From NCBI RefSeq assembly GCF_016056305.1, contig NZ_JAECZC010000108.1:124001-188000 (forward strand): 64,000 nucleotides of DNA, read 5' to 3'. The position numbers and the translations under genes were made by a program. Under the pieces are notes generated by a model. The model was not told the DNA's origin. It did no database searches and worked only from the letters and a program-made list of their open reading frames with translations. Every line of letters starts with the position of its first letter. Positions within the stretch are counted from its first letter, which is position 1. Positions 29,262 through 38,227 of this stretch are shown piece by piece. Source of the stretch: Amazonocrinis nigriterrae CENA67 (GTDB taxonomy: Bacteria > Cyanobacteriota > Cyanobacteriia > Cyanobacteriales > Nostocaceae).

Positions 29262-29960
29262 CTAAGCAACTATTGTGACACGACCAGTATCTAAATCATA
29301 ATACCCACCAGCAATAATGAGTTTTTTATCAGAAACTAACTGCGAGAGAATAGGGGATGTTTTCAATTTTCTTATTTGTGACAAAATGTTGGCTTTACAA
29401 GCATTTTCCAATTTATCTCCAGGTTGATTTAAGGATGATTCTATACCGGGTTGAATAGCAGCCACTAAGGTAGCAATTTGACCAGGGACTTGGGCACCTT
29501 TGACTGTGGCTTCTACTGCACCACATCTTTTATGTCCCACCACCATAATTACTTTTGAGCCTAATACTAAACTGCCAAATTCTAAACTGCCGGTTTCTTC
29601 TGGCGTGGCAATATTACCAGCCACACGACATACAAATAAATCCCCAAATCCTTGGTCAAAAATAATCTCTGAGGGAACCCGTGAATCTGCACAACCGAGA
29701 ATAGAAGCAAAGGGTTTTTGACCTTTAGCAACTTCTATGAGACGTGTAAAAGTTTGGTTGGGATTTTTTCGTTGTCTTTTAACAAATCGGCTATTTCCTT
29801 CTATTAGTTGTTGCAGTGCTTGTTCAGGAGTCAGATCTTCTTTAGCAACTGCTTTTTGGGGAAAAACTAACTCAGAACTTACTCCTGCTGTTACTATGCC
29901 TGTACCTACTACTCCTGCACCTAATCTCAGTAAGTTTCTTCTGGAAACATTTCTTTTCAT
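29262..29960 (-). CDS. Beta-class carbonic anhydrase with Tat signal
   Basis: 232 aa. The zinc and active-site motifs of the beta class are complete: CADSR (Cys90, Asp92, Arg94) and GHKRCGA (His143, Cys146). The N-terminus SRRNLLRLGAGVVGTGIVT is a twin-arginine signal, so the enzyme should act in the periplasm or thylakoid lumen, like EcaB of Synechocystis, which is reported to act with NDH-1 CO2-uptake complexes. The gene lies between ndhF (77-bp gap) and ndhD (68-bp gap) on the same strand. This links it to vectorial CO2-bicarbonate conversion. The C-terminal half is short but ends with the family's GGYYDLDTGRV motif. Confidence 0.92.
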   Translation of the reverse strand: MKRNVSRRNLLRLGAGVVGTGIVTAGVSSELVFPQKAVAKEDLTPEQALQQLIEGNSRFVKRQRKNPNQTFTRLIEVAKGQKPFASILGCADSRVPSEIIFDQGFGDLFVCRVAGNIATPEETGSLEFGSLVLGSKVIMVVGHKRCGAVEATVKGAQVPGQIATLVAAIQPGIESSLNQPGDKLENACKANILSQIRKLKTSPILSQLVSDKKLIIAGGYYDLDTGRVTIVA

Positions 29961-30037
29961 TGTATTCTCCTCACACTGGAAAAATCGGCAGACACATTGT
30001 TAATTGTTGAACTATTAACAATGAGCTATGAGCCAAA

Positions 30038-31900
30038 CTAAAATATCAAGTCTAAGAATTGATTTCCCCAGTATGGCCAAGTAACAAATATTCCCAGAAC
30101 GCTAACTCCTAGTAGAACAGTGAAAGCATAAAACTGAGTTTGTCCAGAGGTACTATATTTGAGACTTTCACCGCTACCAATGGAAGCCAAACCAACCATA
30201 TTCACAATGCCATCGACTACAAAGCGGTCAATAAGATCGACCAATTTAGAAAGCAGGTCAACACTCAAAACTATGCTCATCCGATAAAGTTTTGGGGTGT
30301 AAAAATCGTAGGCAATTAAGTCTTGCAGAGGTTGCCAAGGCAGGCGAATCGGTTTAGGAACGATATTACTCAGATAAATGATGCTGCTAATGCTGCAACC
30401 AAAAATAGTTGACCAAACTAGTAATAAGGCAACATCTTTATTGAGATCTGCCCAACTCGGTAGAAGTGATAAGCTTTGTAACACTAAAGGCAGATGTAGA
30501 ACAAAACCCAGCAAAATAATCATTGGTAGAGCCATAGGAGCGTGAACTTCTGGCGATCGCTCGCTCATTTGCTTGGGTTTACCACCAAAAATCAGACAGA
30601 ATTCTCTTGTTAAACTGAAGGCTGTTAAAGCATTGACCGCTATTACTACTCCTACCAGCCAAGGTTTAATTTCCCACAGCCCGGAAGCTAATTTCAACAA
30701 TGCCCAAAAGCTTCCCAAGGGAGGAAAACCAATTAATCCCAAAGTCCCGACAATATAAGCTAGTCCCGACATCGGACGGCGTGACCACAGTCCACCTAAC
30801 TGGCTGACGTTTTGGGTGATGCTGTTCCAGATGATTCCGCCAGTACTCATTACCAACAAGGCTGAGGCGAGGGCGTGGGTAAGTACCAACAACAGTGCGG
30901 CTTCATCTTGCTGTGTACCTACGGCAATGAACACCAAACCCATGTAGGCACTAACAGAATAGGATAGGCAGCGTTTGATGTCAATTTGAGCGATCGCAAT
31001 TATGGAAGCACCCACTGCCGTTACTGTACCAATAGCTACCATTGCGGATGTCACTATGGGCGACAGACTCAAAACAGGTTGTAATTTAATTAATACCCAA
31101 GCACCACTGGCAACTACTACTGAGTTCCGTAAAATGGTACTGGGAACAGGCCCTTCCATCGCTTCATCTAACCACAGATGCAAAGGAAATTGAGCGCATT
31201 TACCCATTGGCCCCGCCACCAGTGCCAAACCAACAAGTGCCAAAAGTGTCTGGTTGACATCGGCAGTAACTGCCCAATTACCTAATTCTGTGTAATTCCA
31301 GGTTCCAGCTAAGGGCCAAATTGCCAGCACTCCCATCAGCAGGAATAAATCTCCCACCCGCTTAGTTAAGAAAGCATCTCTAGCACCGGTGACAACCATC
31401 GGCTGACTGAACCACAACCCAACTAATAGGTAGGTTCCCAAAGTCAGCATTTCCAGAATCACATAGCTGAAGAATAGATTATTACAAAGGGCTAGGGCAC
31501 AAAGTCCCGCTTCAAATAAGCCTAATAGAGAATAGAAGCGTCCCCAACCCCAATCCATCTCCATGTAGCCAATGGCGTAAATCTGTGCTAGCAAATTTAA
31601 GCCAGCAATCACTACCATTGCACCTACACTCACTGAAGAAATTTCTAAATCAATGGAGAGGTTTAAACCAGCAGTACTCAACCAAGGTATAGATACATCA
31701 TGGGGTGGTTGATTCCAACTTACCAAAAATGCCAAAGTCGCATGGACAAATGCTAAAAATGTCATGATTAAATTGACATAACCCGCAGGTCTTGGCCCCG
31801 TGCGTCGAATAATTCCCGGCGACCAAGGTAAGGCTAAAAGCCCACCAATCAAAGCGTATAAAGGCACTAGCCAAACCGTTTCAAGCAAAAATTGAGCCAT
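30038..31900 (-). CDS. ndhF: NADPH:plastoquinone oxidoreductase subunit NdhF (CO2-uptake type)
   Basis: 620 aa, strongly hydrophobic, the NuoL/NdhF antiporter-like subunit. Recognised segments are LNLSIDLEISSVSVGAMVVI, AIGYMEMDWGWGRFYSLLGLF, KCAQFPLHLWLDEAMEGPVP and AQIDIKRCLSYSVSAYMGLVF. A C-terminal amphipathic region follows (LIAYDFYTPKLYRMSIVLSVDLLSKLVDLIDRF). Length and context match NdhF3/NdhF4. ATG at 31900 begins the operon ndhF - carbonic anhydrase - ndhD - CO2 hydration protein. Confidence 0.93.
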   Translation of the reverse strand: MAQFLLETVWLVPLYALIGGLLALPWSPGIIRRTGPRPAGYVNLIMTFLAFVHATLAFLVSWNQPPHDVSIPWLSTAGLNLSIDLEISSVSVGAMVVIAGLNLLAQIYAIGYMEMDWGWGRFYSLLGLFEAGLCALALCNNLFFSYVILEMLTLGTYLLVGLWFSQPMVVTGARDAFLTKRVGDLFLLMGVLAIWPLAGTWNYTELGNWAVTADVNQTLLALVGLALVAGPMGKCAQFPLHLWLDEAMEGPVPSTILRNSVVVASGAWVLIKLQPVLSLSPIVTSAMVAIGTVTAVGASIIAIAQIDIKRCLSYSVSAYMGLVFIAVGTQQDEAALLLVLTHALASALLVMSTGGIIWNSITQNVSQLGGLWSRRPMSGLAYIVGTLGLIGFPPLGSFWALLKLASGLWEIKPWLVGVVIAVNALTAFSLTREFCLIFGGKPKQMSERSPEVHAPMALPMIILLGFVLHLPLVLQSLSLLPSWADLNKDVALLLVWSTIFGCSISSIIYLSNIVPKPIRLPWQPLQDLIAYDFYTPKLYRMSIVLSVDLLSKLVDLIDRFVVDGIVNMVGLASIGSGESLKYSTSGQTQFYAFTVLLGVSVLGIFVTWPYWGNQFLDLIF

Positions 31901-32565
31901 GAACTTACCTCAAAAAAATTTGCAGCAAAACAAAGCGCAGTTGTAAAAATACAAGCGTTCCTTTTAGGTAATCTCAGTATGGAAACTAAGACAAATTAAT
32001 TTTTGCTTAATCTTGTTAGAAATAGATTAGCTTTATATGTGTCAAAAGGAAATAAGCTTATTAGATAATTAAGCGATATTAACTCTAATAAATTCTTATG
32101 TATTATTATTCAATGGTAAATATTAGTTGCAGTCTATGATTATTATTTAGCTCAAGCAATAGTATCTATTGATTTAAATATATGGATTATTGGAGCGATC
32201 GCGCCTAGAAAGCACTAACGGATAACCAAGATGGAGCTACCCCCCCCCCACAGCAGCATGATAACAGGCTACTTGTCAATAGTAGATCTATTTGTACTTT
32301 TGTCAACACAGCACTAGATTCAAGATCAATACGGTTCGGATAAGCATTTTAAACTCACAATAGGGTTTGGGGAAAAGGTTACTGGGCTTGGGTTAAAAAT
32401 TTTTCTTCCCCTTTTCCCTTTCCCCTTTCCCCTTTAACCGAACCGTATTGGATTCAAGATGGGCTAAATTGCTGAAAAATTTCAGTTTGATGCTACCATT
32501 TTCACCACCAATGGGTAGTATAAATAATAACTATCTGCTTATTTAGTAGCGCTTAGAGTCTGCTG
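31901..32565. promoter_or_regulatory. Divergent control region of the CO2-uptake operon
   Basis: 665 bp with no gene. The part near ndhF (31901-32200) is AT-rich and must contain the operon promoter. CO2-uptake operons are commonly controlled by LysR-type CcmR/NdhR, but I could not assign a binding site by eye. A C10 run (32242-32251) and the MITE at 32327-32450 fill the rest. Confidence 0.4.
32327..32450. mobile_element. MITE-like element, family A copy 2, with 10-bp target duplication
   Basis: Starts CAATACGGTTCGGATAAG (32327-32344) and ends with the inverse CTTTAACCGAACCGTATTG (32432-32450). It is flanked by a perfect decamer duplication GATTCAAGAT (32317-32326 and 32451-32460). The interior (about 90 bp) has a GGGGAAAAGG arm and a CCTTTTCCC-type arm, so the transcript would fold into a hairpin. 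The ends are shared with 25820-25998 but the interior is not, so only the termini appear conserved. Confidence 0.88.
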
Positions 32566-33105
32566 ATGATTGAAATCCTAGCTACACTCTCTGCTTCTGC
32601 GGCAGCAGGAATGAGAATAGGCATACCACTATTGATCATTGGACTGTTGCATGGCAGTAACTTGTGGTCGGAAGTTCCAATTTTATCTCACATTTCTTCG
32701 CCAGTCTTGTTAGGCTGCCTCACTAGTTGGTCATTAGTTGAATTGCTTGCCTCAAAAAAGCTATGGGGACAAAGACTGGTGCAACTAGTTCAGTTATTAT
32801 TGTCTCCGCTCGTAGGAGCAATTATGGGGTTAGCAGTCGCTGAAGCTACAGCAGCACCGGACTGGCTAATTGCTCTAATTGGGGGTTTGTTAGCTTTAGT
32901 ACTTCAGCTAGTGCAAATTGGTTGGTTCTATCGCTTGCGTGGCTTGCCATTGTGGGCAGTTTTTCTTCAAGACACTTTGTGCATTGCTCTGGTGCTTTTC
33001 GCCTTTGGTGCCCCCAGACAAGGAGGATTAATTGCTTTAATCTTGCTCTGGTTTGCAGTGCGTAGCGCTAAGCAATGGTATGACTGGTATTGGAAGAAAA
33101 GTTAG
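32566..33105 (+). CDS. DUF4126-like membrane protein
   Basis: 179 aa with four to five hydrophobic segments and the opening LATLSASAAAGMRIGIPLLIIGLL, which resembles DUF4126 proteins. The function is unknown. ATG at 32566. A gene for ferrochelatase converges from the other side, separated by 67 bp of heptamer repeat. There is no sign of an operon partner. Confidence 0.7.
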   Translation: MIEILATLSASAAAGMRIGIPLLIIGLLHGSNLWSEVPILSHISSPVLLGCLTSWSLVELLASKKLWGQRLVQLVQLLLSPLVGAIMGLAVAEATAAPDWLIALIGGLLALVLQLVQIGWFYRLRGLPLWAVFLQDTLCIALVLFAFGAPRQGGLIALILLWFAVRSAKQWYDWYWKKS

Positions 33106-33125
33106 GAGTTAAGAGTGAACAGTTA

Positions 33126-33165
33126 GAAATAAAACTCCTAACTCCTAACTCCTAACTCCTAACTC
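33126..33165. repeat. Tandem heptamer ACTCCTA array
   Basis: About five tandem copies of ACTCCTA lie between the convergent DUF4126-like and hemH genes. This is the short tandemly repeated type; a longer relative lies at 57285-57356. Confidence 0.85.
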
Positions 33166-33172
33166 CTTTGAT

Positions 33173-34339
33173 TTATTGCAAAAGACCTATCATGTGCAAC
33201 AGACCGCGGCCGGTAATTAGCTCGATGATGAGGGCAATAAAGCCCAGCATGGCAATACGACCATTCCAGACTTCAGCGCTAGTAGTCATCCCCCACTCCC
33301 AATTTTCTTGGGGGTACATTTTGACTTTTTTCTTCATCTGGGTAACTTGGGAAAGTTTGAGACTGGGCTTTTTGAGCGCATCAATCACTAGGTCTGCCAG
33401 TGCTTTAATAAACACCGGATGGGTGTTGGGAGCAGGTACGCGACGAAAGTTTTCAATTCCTGATTCTTCAGCTATTTCTCGATACTCAATATCAATTTCT
33501 TGTAATGTCTCTATATGTTCTGAGACAAAACTGATAGGTACGACGACTAAATCTTTAACGCCTTGTGCCCCTAGTTGTTTGAGCGCATCTTCAGTATAAG
33601 GTTGAAGCCATTCTACTGGGCCGACGCGACTTTGGTAAGCTAAGGTATAGGAATTTGGGCGATTGAGGGTTTGCATAATCAAAGCAGTACAATCCTCAAT
33701 TTCTTGCTGGTAGGGGTCGCCAGCTTCTTCAACATAGCTTTTGGGAACACCGTGAGCGCTGAAGAAGACATGAACTTCATTAGGATTAGAAAATTGGTCG
33801 AGTTCCTGGGCGATGAGTTCTGCCATTGACTGAAGGTAGCTTGGTTGTTTGTACCACGAGGGAATGACAGTGTATTCAATGCGTTGAAGTTTTGGGTCTT
33901 CTTGCCAAAGTCTTTCTAAAAGCCGGAAACTAGAACCACTAGTACTAATGGAAAATTGAGGATACAGTGGTAGTATCACCAAGCGCTCGATGTTATCTTG
34001 GGTAAGTTGAGCGATCGCTTCTTCTGTGTAGGGATGCCAATAACGCATTCCCAGGTAAATATTAGCCTCCTGCCCCAAATAATCCAACTGTTCCTTCAAG
34101 GCTTCGCCTTGAGCCTCAGTAATTCGCCGTAGTGGCGAACCGCCGCCGATTTGCTTGTAGTTTTCTTGAGATGTTTTGGTTCGCCGTGAGGCAATGAACC
34201 AAGCTAGGGGTTTTTGCAACCAGCGAAATGGTAGGCGAATAATTTCCGGATCAGAAAATAGGTTATACAAAAACGGCCCAACATCATCTAACTTGTCAGG
34301 TCCCCCCAGATTGAGTAATAAGACGCCTACACGACCCAT
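33173..34339 (-). CDS. hemH: Ferrochelatase with C-terminal chlorophyll-binding (Hlip-like) helix
   Basis: 388 aa. Inserts Fe2+ into protoporphyrin IX, the last step of haem synthesis. Motifs are [16 protein letters not shown] (3-18), the catalytic histidine in [19 protein letters not shown], and [16 protein letters not shown]. After about residue 320 a linker leads to a single transmembrane helix with the chlorophyll-binding motif [19 protein letters not shown]. This tail is normal for cyanobacterial and plastid ferrochelatase II. ATG at 34339. Confidence 0.96.
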   Translation of the reverse strand: MGRVGVLLLNLGGPDKLDDVGPFLYNLFSDPEIIRLPFRWLQKPLAWFIASRRTKTSQENYKQIGGGSPLRRITEAQGEALKEQLDYLGQEANIYLGMRYWHPYTEEAIAQLTQDNIERLVILPLYPQFSISTSGSSFRLLERLWQEDPKLQRIEYTVIPSWYKQPSYLQSMAELIAQELDQFSNPNEVHVFFSAHGVPKSYVEEAGDPYQQEIEDCTALIMQTLNRPNSYTLAYQSRVGPVEWLQPYTEDALKQLGAQGVKDLVVVPISFVSEHIETLQEIDIEYREIAEESGIENFRRVPAPNTHPVFIKALADLVIDALKKPSLKLSQVTQMKKKVKMYPQENWEWGMTTSAEVWNGRIAMLGFIALIIELITGRGLLHMIGLLQ

Positions 34340-34435
34340 AGCAGTTACTTTCCCCCAATCTTTTCAGAATTTTTTTACTAATGTTAACAATATATCTTTA
34401 ATTAAATATAAAGGTTAATAGTCAGGAAAGATGTA

Positions 34436-35059
34436 ATGGCAACAATTTTACGCGATTGGAGTTACCGCTATCAATGGCTATATGATGGCATATCACGTTT
34501 GGCGGCTGTTAGTGTAGGCGGTGAAGCCCGTTTTCGGCAACTTGCTTTGCAAGGCTTAACAATTTACTCAGATAATCAGGTATTAGATTTATGTTGCGGC
34601 AGTGGTCAATCAACGCAATTTTTAGTGAAATATTCACAAAATGTAACAGGATTGGATGCTTCCCCATTATCTTTGCGACGCGCACAGCAGAATGTCCCTG
34701 AAGCTAATTATGTGGAAGCTTTTGCTGAAAATATGCCCTTTGCAGATAATTTGTTTGATGTAGTGCATACCAGCGCCGCACTGCATGAAATGCAGCCTGA
34801 GCAATTACGAAAAATTATTAGTGAGGTTTATCGGGTGCTGAAACCAGGAGGAGTGTTTACACTGGTGGATTTTCACGCACCTACTAATGCGATATTTTGG
34901 CCTGGGGTGTCACTGTTTTTATTGTTGTTTGAGACGGAAACGGCTTGGCAGTTGCTGAAAACTGATTTGGCTGGGTTGTTAACTACAGCTGGGTTTGATG
35001 TAGGTAAGCCCAGTTTGTATGCAGGTGGTAGTTTGCAAGTAATACAGGCGATAAAATAA
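34436..35059 (+). CDS. Class I SAM-dependent methyltransferase
   Basis: 207 aa. SAM-binding motif I VLDLCCGSGQST (~49-60), acidic post-I residue in VTGLDASPLSL, motif IV NLFDVVHTSAALHEM, and motif VI LRKIISEVYRVLKPGGVFTLVDF. The substrate cannot be told. It is divergent from hemH with about 96 bp between. Likely single-gene unit. Confidence 0.85.
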   Translation: MATILRDWSYRYQWLYDGISRLAAVSVGGEARFRQLALQGLTIYSDNQVLDLCCGSGQSTQFLVKYSQNVTGLDASPLSLRRAQQNVPEANYVEAFAENMPFADNLFDVVHTSAALHEMQPEQLRKIISEVYRVLKPGGVFTLVDFHAPTNAIFWPGVSLFLLLFETETAWQLLKTDLAGLLTTAGFDVGKPSLYAGGSLQVIQAIK

Positions 35060-35209
35060 ACTGCGAGGCATCTTGAGTAGGGGTGTAGGGAAGAGGTTTG
35101 AAGCTTTTGTAGAAAATTAAGTTGCCATTGAATACTTCTTGTTACATTAGCCTCAGTAGTTGTCATCAACTGCCTACAACAGAACGGATGAAAACTCTCT
35201 GTGTCTTTG

Positions 35210-35520
35210 TGTCTTTTGTGAGGCAGCCCCCGTCTTGGGCGCCACATCCTCCACTTGGTGAGGGAGTTGCCGTCTTGGCGCCGCAGCGTCGTTAGCGCAA
35301 GCGTTGCGCGAGTCTTCTCCCAAGGGGAGACGCTACGCTTTCCGAGCGTCTGGGGGACTGCCGATCTCAAGAGCGGTAGCGAGCTTGCGAGCGTCACCCG
35401 AAGGGTGATTGAACTTTTTACCACTAAGGCACTAAGACGAGGGCAGTTGCGTGGTGAGGCAGCGCGCACAAAGGGGGTCTCCCCCATGAGTGACTGCCGA
35501 AAGGCTTTGCCGACTTGAGC
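35210..35520. repeat. GC-rich cluster of palindromic repeats
   Basis: About 300 bp, clearly richer in G+C than the flanks, is packed with inverted repeats: TCTTCTCCCAAGGGGAGACG (35312), CGTTAGCGCAAGCGTTGCGC (35289), GCGTCACCCGAAGGGTGATT (35391), and GTCTTGGGCGCC against GTCTTGGCGCC. These match the style of multicopy palindromic repeats in Nostoc genomes. Open frames across it in both directions are by-products. Confidence 0.75.
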
Positions 35521-35586
35521 AAACTGCCCGTACAAAGTATTTTCAAGACAGGCAACCTGGGCATCATCATTTCCAATAAAATAAAA

Positions 35587-35614
35587 CCCCAGACTTAATA
35601 AAATCTGGGGATTT
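35587..35614. terminator. Hairpin terminator candidate
   Basis: Stem CCCCAGA / TCTGGGG with a 10-base loop, preceded by AAAA and followed by ATTTTCC, so it could work in both directions. It is about 530 bp beyond the methyltransferase gene, so which transcript it ends is unclear. Confidence 0.5.
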
Positions 35615-35976
35615 TCCTCTTGAACCACCTTTTTATTTGTAACTTAAAAATAATTGATGCAACATCAAGAGAATAGACATAATTTTCTTAATTTTGTCTA
35701 TTATTTTGGTTATATAAATTACTTGATATGATTGGTTGAAACAAATTTAAACGCTTTGATTTTTATCATTGCTATGTAAAAAGTTTGAAGTCTATAAAAA
35801 TCTACTATTTTGAAGGTAATTTTAGTAGATTTATAACTAGACATAACTCCTTTATTTAAGTCTAACAATTTACTTTCAAGATATTGAATTTGAAAATTTT
35901 ATGACTAAAAATAAAGATAGCCTCTAACAAATAGTAGGGGTTCTTTGTAATAACCTAACCTTATCCAATGTCTGTA

Positions 35977-35998
35977 GTCCGCGCCAGCGGACTTTTAT
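35977..35998 (+). terminator. GTCCGC hairpin with T-tract
   Basis: GTCCGC-GCCA-GCGGAC followed by TTTTATTT: a compact Rho-independent-type terminator. The same core with TTTA loop and TTTATT follows at 36125-36146. No gene is seen directly upstream, so it may end an unannotated transcript or be a repeat. Confidence 0.5.
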
Positions 35999-36078
35999 TT
36001 ATGGTTTTATCAGGAATTATGTCTAATTTTTTCTTGAAAAGGCTTGAACTTTTTCTATAAATAGAGAAAATAAAAATA

Positions 36079-36146
36079 CTACCTGATTATTGCCCAATCA
36101 GGTAGCAATAAGCCCTTATAGTATGTCCGCTTTAGCGGACTTTATT
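36079..36146 (+). terminator. Two successive hairpins
   Basis: CTACCTGATT / AATCAGGTAG (36079-36105, 7-base loop) is followed by GTCCGC-TTTA-GCGGAC-TTTATT (36125-36146). Both are structurally good; the second resembles the hairpins at 35977 and 26055. The span between the GTCCGC hairpins (35998-36125) has no gene. Confidence 0.45.
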
Positions 36147-36325
36147 AATCACATTACAAAGCATAGGGCGAAACTTTTCTTCTGTAAAGCAGAGAAGATT
36201 TTGCAGATTTTTGGATGAACAGATGATTTATCCTAGTTAGGGTAGGTAACAGTGTAGGGTTGATAACATGGAGGACACCCTCACTAGTGAATACCATATC
36301 TGCAAGATTTACAGGAGATGAGACT

Positions 36326-36751
36326 ATGAGTAATCTAGGCAAGAAAAGATTGGACACAGCCGTAGCGATCGCAACATATGCCATTGGTAGCGGTACTGCC
36401 TCAGCCGTTCCAACCCCAGGTGTAGAAATTCCTAAACAATTACTAGTCACAGCTTCTGATATTTTAATGTATACCAATATTTGGAAAATCTATTTTGAGG
36501 AGGATTTATCCAAGAAGGAATTATTAGAAATACTGGCACAATTAGGTTTAGTAACAATTGGTGCAACAGGAACAGCTTATGTAGTTACCAAAGCAAGTAC
36601 AGCAATCTTGAAGGAAATTACTAACTGGACTGGGCCATTGGGATGGGGTGTAACAGCTGCGATCGCAGGTTCGCTAAGTGGTTTATTTGGACTTGCTTGG
36701 GGGCTATATTGCGATAATCTTTATTCTCAAAGACAGTCCAAGTCAGCTTAA
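36326..36751 (+). CDS. Small Ala/Gly-rich membrane protein, unrecognised
   Basis: 141 aa from the ATG at 36326, which has AGGAG ten bases upstream; the frame is open to 36260 but without a ribosome site. There are three hydrophobic stretches: AVAIATYAIGSGTASAV, LAQLGLVTIGATGTAYVV and WGVTAAIAGSLSGLFGLAWGLY. The last two have Gly-zipper spacing. I do not recognise the family. It stands alone between the hairpin region and the Rpn-like gene. A membrane-active or pore-like role is possible but not shown. Confidence 0.65.
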   Translation: MSNLGKKRLDTAVAIATYAIGSGTASAVPTPGVEIPKQLLVTASDILMYTNIWKIYFEEDLSKKELLEILAQLGLVTIGATGTAYVVTKASTAILKEITNWTGPLGWGVTAAIAGSLSGLFGLAWGLYCDNLYSQRQSKSA

Positions 36752-36940
36752 TTCTATCTCAATACTCAATTTGTACAACAGTTGGAGTGAAGATGCAAAC
36801 AAAAGGAAGTTTGAGGTATTGAATTTGACTATTTTCGCAGATGGAGATGGGTATTGACAGTTTGGGCACAAAACTGAAAATATGCAATTTAGATGCACAA
36901 AATATAAAGTTGTGCAATTAACCCATATTTTTCAAAATGT

Positions 36941-37810
36941 GTGAAAACAGACACAATTTTTTACCGCTTGTTCCAAAGCTTCCCCAGCATCTTCTTTGAA
37001 CTGATACATCAACCACCAGAAACAGCAAATACCTATCAATTTTCATCAGTTGAAGTTAAACAACTCGCCTTCCGAATTGATGGTGTGTTTCTCCCTAGGA
37101 ACAATGCACCATCACCACCCATTTATTTTGTTGAAGTCCAATTCCAAGTTGACAAAAAGTTCTATTCACGCTTTTTTACAGAAATCTTCCTTTATTTGGA
37201 TAAAACCGAATTGGCTAATAATTGGCAGGGAGTTGTCGTTTATCCCAGCAGGAGTATCGATACAGCAGATACAGAAAGATATATTGAATTGCTGACAAGT
37301 CAGCGGGTAAGCCGTATTTATCTCGATGAACTAGACTCAGAGGGAGAACAGTCTATTGGCATTGAGACAGTCAAGTTAGTAATTGAACCAGAATCAACTG
37401 TTGGTACAAAAGCCAAGGAATTGATCAAAGCCACTAGGCAACAAATAACTGATGAAGTTACCCAGCGGGAACTTTTACAATTAATAGAGACGATAATTAT
37501 TTATAAATTTCCTAAAGCAAGCCGGGAGGAGATTGAGCAAATGTTGGGCTTAAGTGAGTTAAAACAAACTAGAGTTTATCAAGAAGCTAAGTTAGAAGGC
37601 AAGATTGAAGGCAAGATTGAAGGCAAGATTGAAGGCAAGATTGAGGGCAAGATTGAGGGCAAGATTGAAGGCAAATTAGAGGCAGTACCTTTTATGCTGA
37701 GCTTAGGTGCAACTGTGGAAGAGATAGCAGAAGCATTAGGTTTAGATATAGAACAAGTCAGACTTGTAGCCCAAAGCACTCAGTCAAATCAGGAACAAGA
37801 TCAAGATTGA
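36941..37810 (+). CDS. Rpn/DUF2887-family PD-(D/E)XK nuclease-like protein
   Basis: 289 aa, GTG start at 36941 (MKTDTIFYRLFQSFPSIFFEL, the usual opening of this family). The nuclease core is visible as RIDGVFLP followed by PIYFVEVQFQVD, fitting D...ExQ. These proteins are abundant in filamentous cyanobacteria and related to recombination-promoting Rpn nucleases. Residues ~222-250 are a pure repeat KLEG-(KIEG)x6-KLEA, encoded by 12-bp tandem units. A C-terminal helix pair follows (MLSLGATVEEIAEALGLDIEQV). The 3' third is duplicated just downstream. Confidence 0.85.
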   Translation: MKTDTIFYRLFQSFPSIFFELIHQPPETANTYQFSSVEVKQLAFRIDGVFLPRNNAPSPPIYFVEVQFQVDKKFYSRFFTEIFLYLDKTELANNWQGVVVYPSRSIDTADTERYIELLTSQRVSRIYLDELDSEGEQSIGIETVKLVIEPESTVGTKAKELIKATRQQITDEVTQRELLQLIETIIIYKFPKASREEIEQMLGLSELKQTRVYQEAKLEGKIEGKIEGKIEGKIEGKIEGKIEGKLEAVPFMLSLGATVEEIAEALGLDIEQVRLVAQSTQSNQEQDQD

Positions 37811-37835
37811 TACTTTGCACACAACCTCTTAGAGA

Positions 37836-38153
37836 TTGAGCGTCAAGATTGTGTTATTTTCCCAAAACAAGCGGCTTGCTGTTTTGGAAAAATTGCTGGG
37901 AGAAAAACAAGAGGAGATTGAGCAAATGTTGGGCTTAAGTGAGTTAAAACAAACTAGAGTTTATCAAGAAGCTAAGTTAGAAGGCAAGATTGAGGGCAAG
38001 ATTGAAGGCAAGATTGAGGGCAAGATTGAGGGCAAATTAGAGGCAGTACCTTTTATAATGAGCTTGGGTGCAACTGTGGAACAGATAGCACAAGCATTAG
38101 GTTTAGATATAGAGCAAGTAAGACTTGTAGCCCAAAGCACTCAGCCAAATTAG
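37836..38153 (+). pseudogene. Partial duplicate of the Rpn-like gene's 3' end
   Basis: From about 37909 to 38150 the DNA repeats 37525-37790 almost exactly (GAGATTGAGCAAATGTTGGG onward), with four instead of six KIEG units. The in-frame part before it (FSQNKRLAVLEKLLGEK) does not match the full gene and may come from a related copy. It lacks the nuclease core and has no good start, so it is best called a fragment. Recombination between KIEG repeats or between tandem gene copies would explain it. Confidence 0.75.
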
Positions 38154-38227
38154 GCAAAAGGTTGTGATTCCGAGGCTATCGGCTGAATTGACTAGGATTA
38201 TCAGACGCTTAAAACGTTAATAATGAA

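Larger units (their letters stand above)
35060..36325. other. 1.27-kb gene-free region with many hairpins
   Basis: No protein gene seen. From left to right it holds: degenerate intergenic repeat near 35205 (TGTGTCTTTGTGTCTTTTGT); a dense palindromic cluster at 35210-35520; a terminator-like hairpin at 35587-35610; an AT-rich hairpin at 35798-35832; and three further hairpins at 35977, 36079 and 36125. The last 150 bp lead to the small membrane protein at 36326. Confidence 0.7.

Noticed and set aside
33173-33260. Chlorophyll-binding helix fused to ferrochelatase as a novelty
   Set aside because: This fusion is normal in cyanobacterial ferrochelatases.
33168-33599. 143-codon plus-strand frame antisense to hemH
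   Set aside because: Entirely within ferrochelatase in the opposite direction, with no domain.
35255-35518. Frames of 87 and 251 codons on both strands near 35.2-35.6 kb
   Set aside because: They arise from GC-rich palindromic repeats and read into the antisense of the methyltransferase gene.
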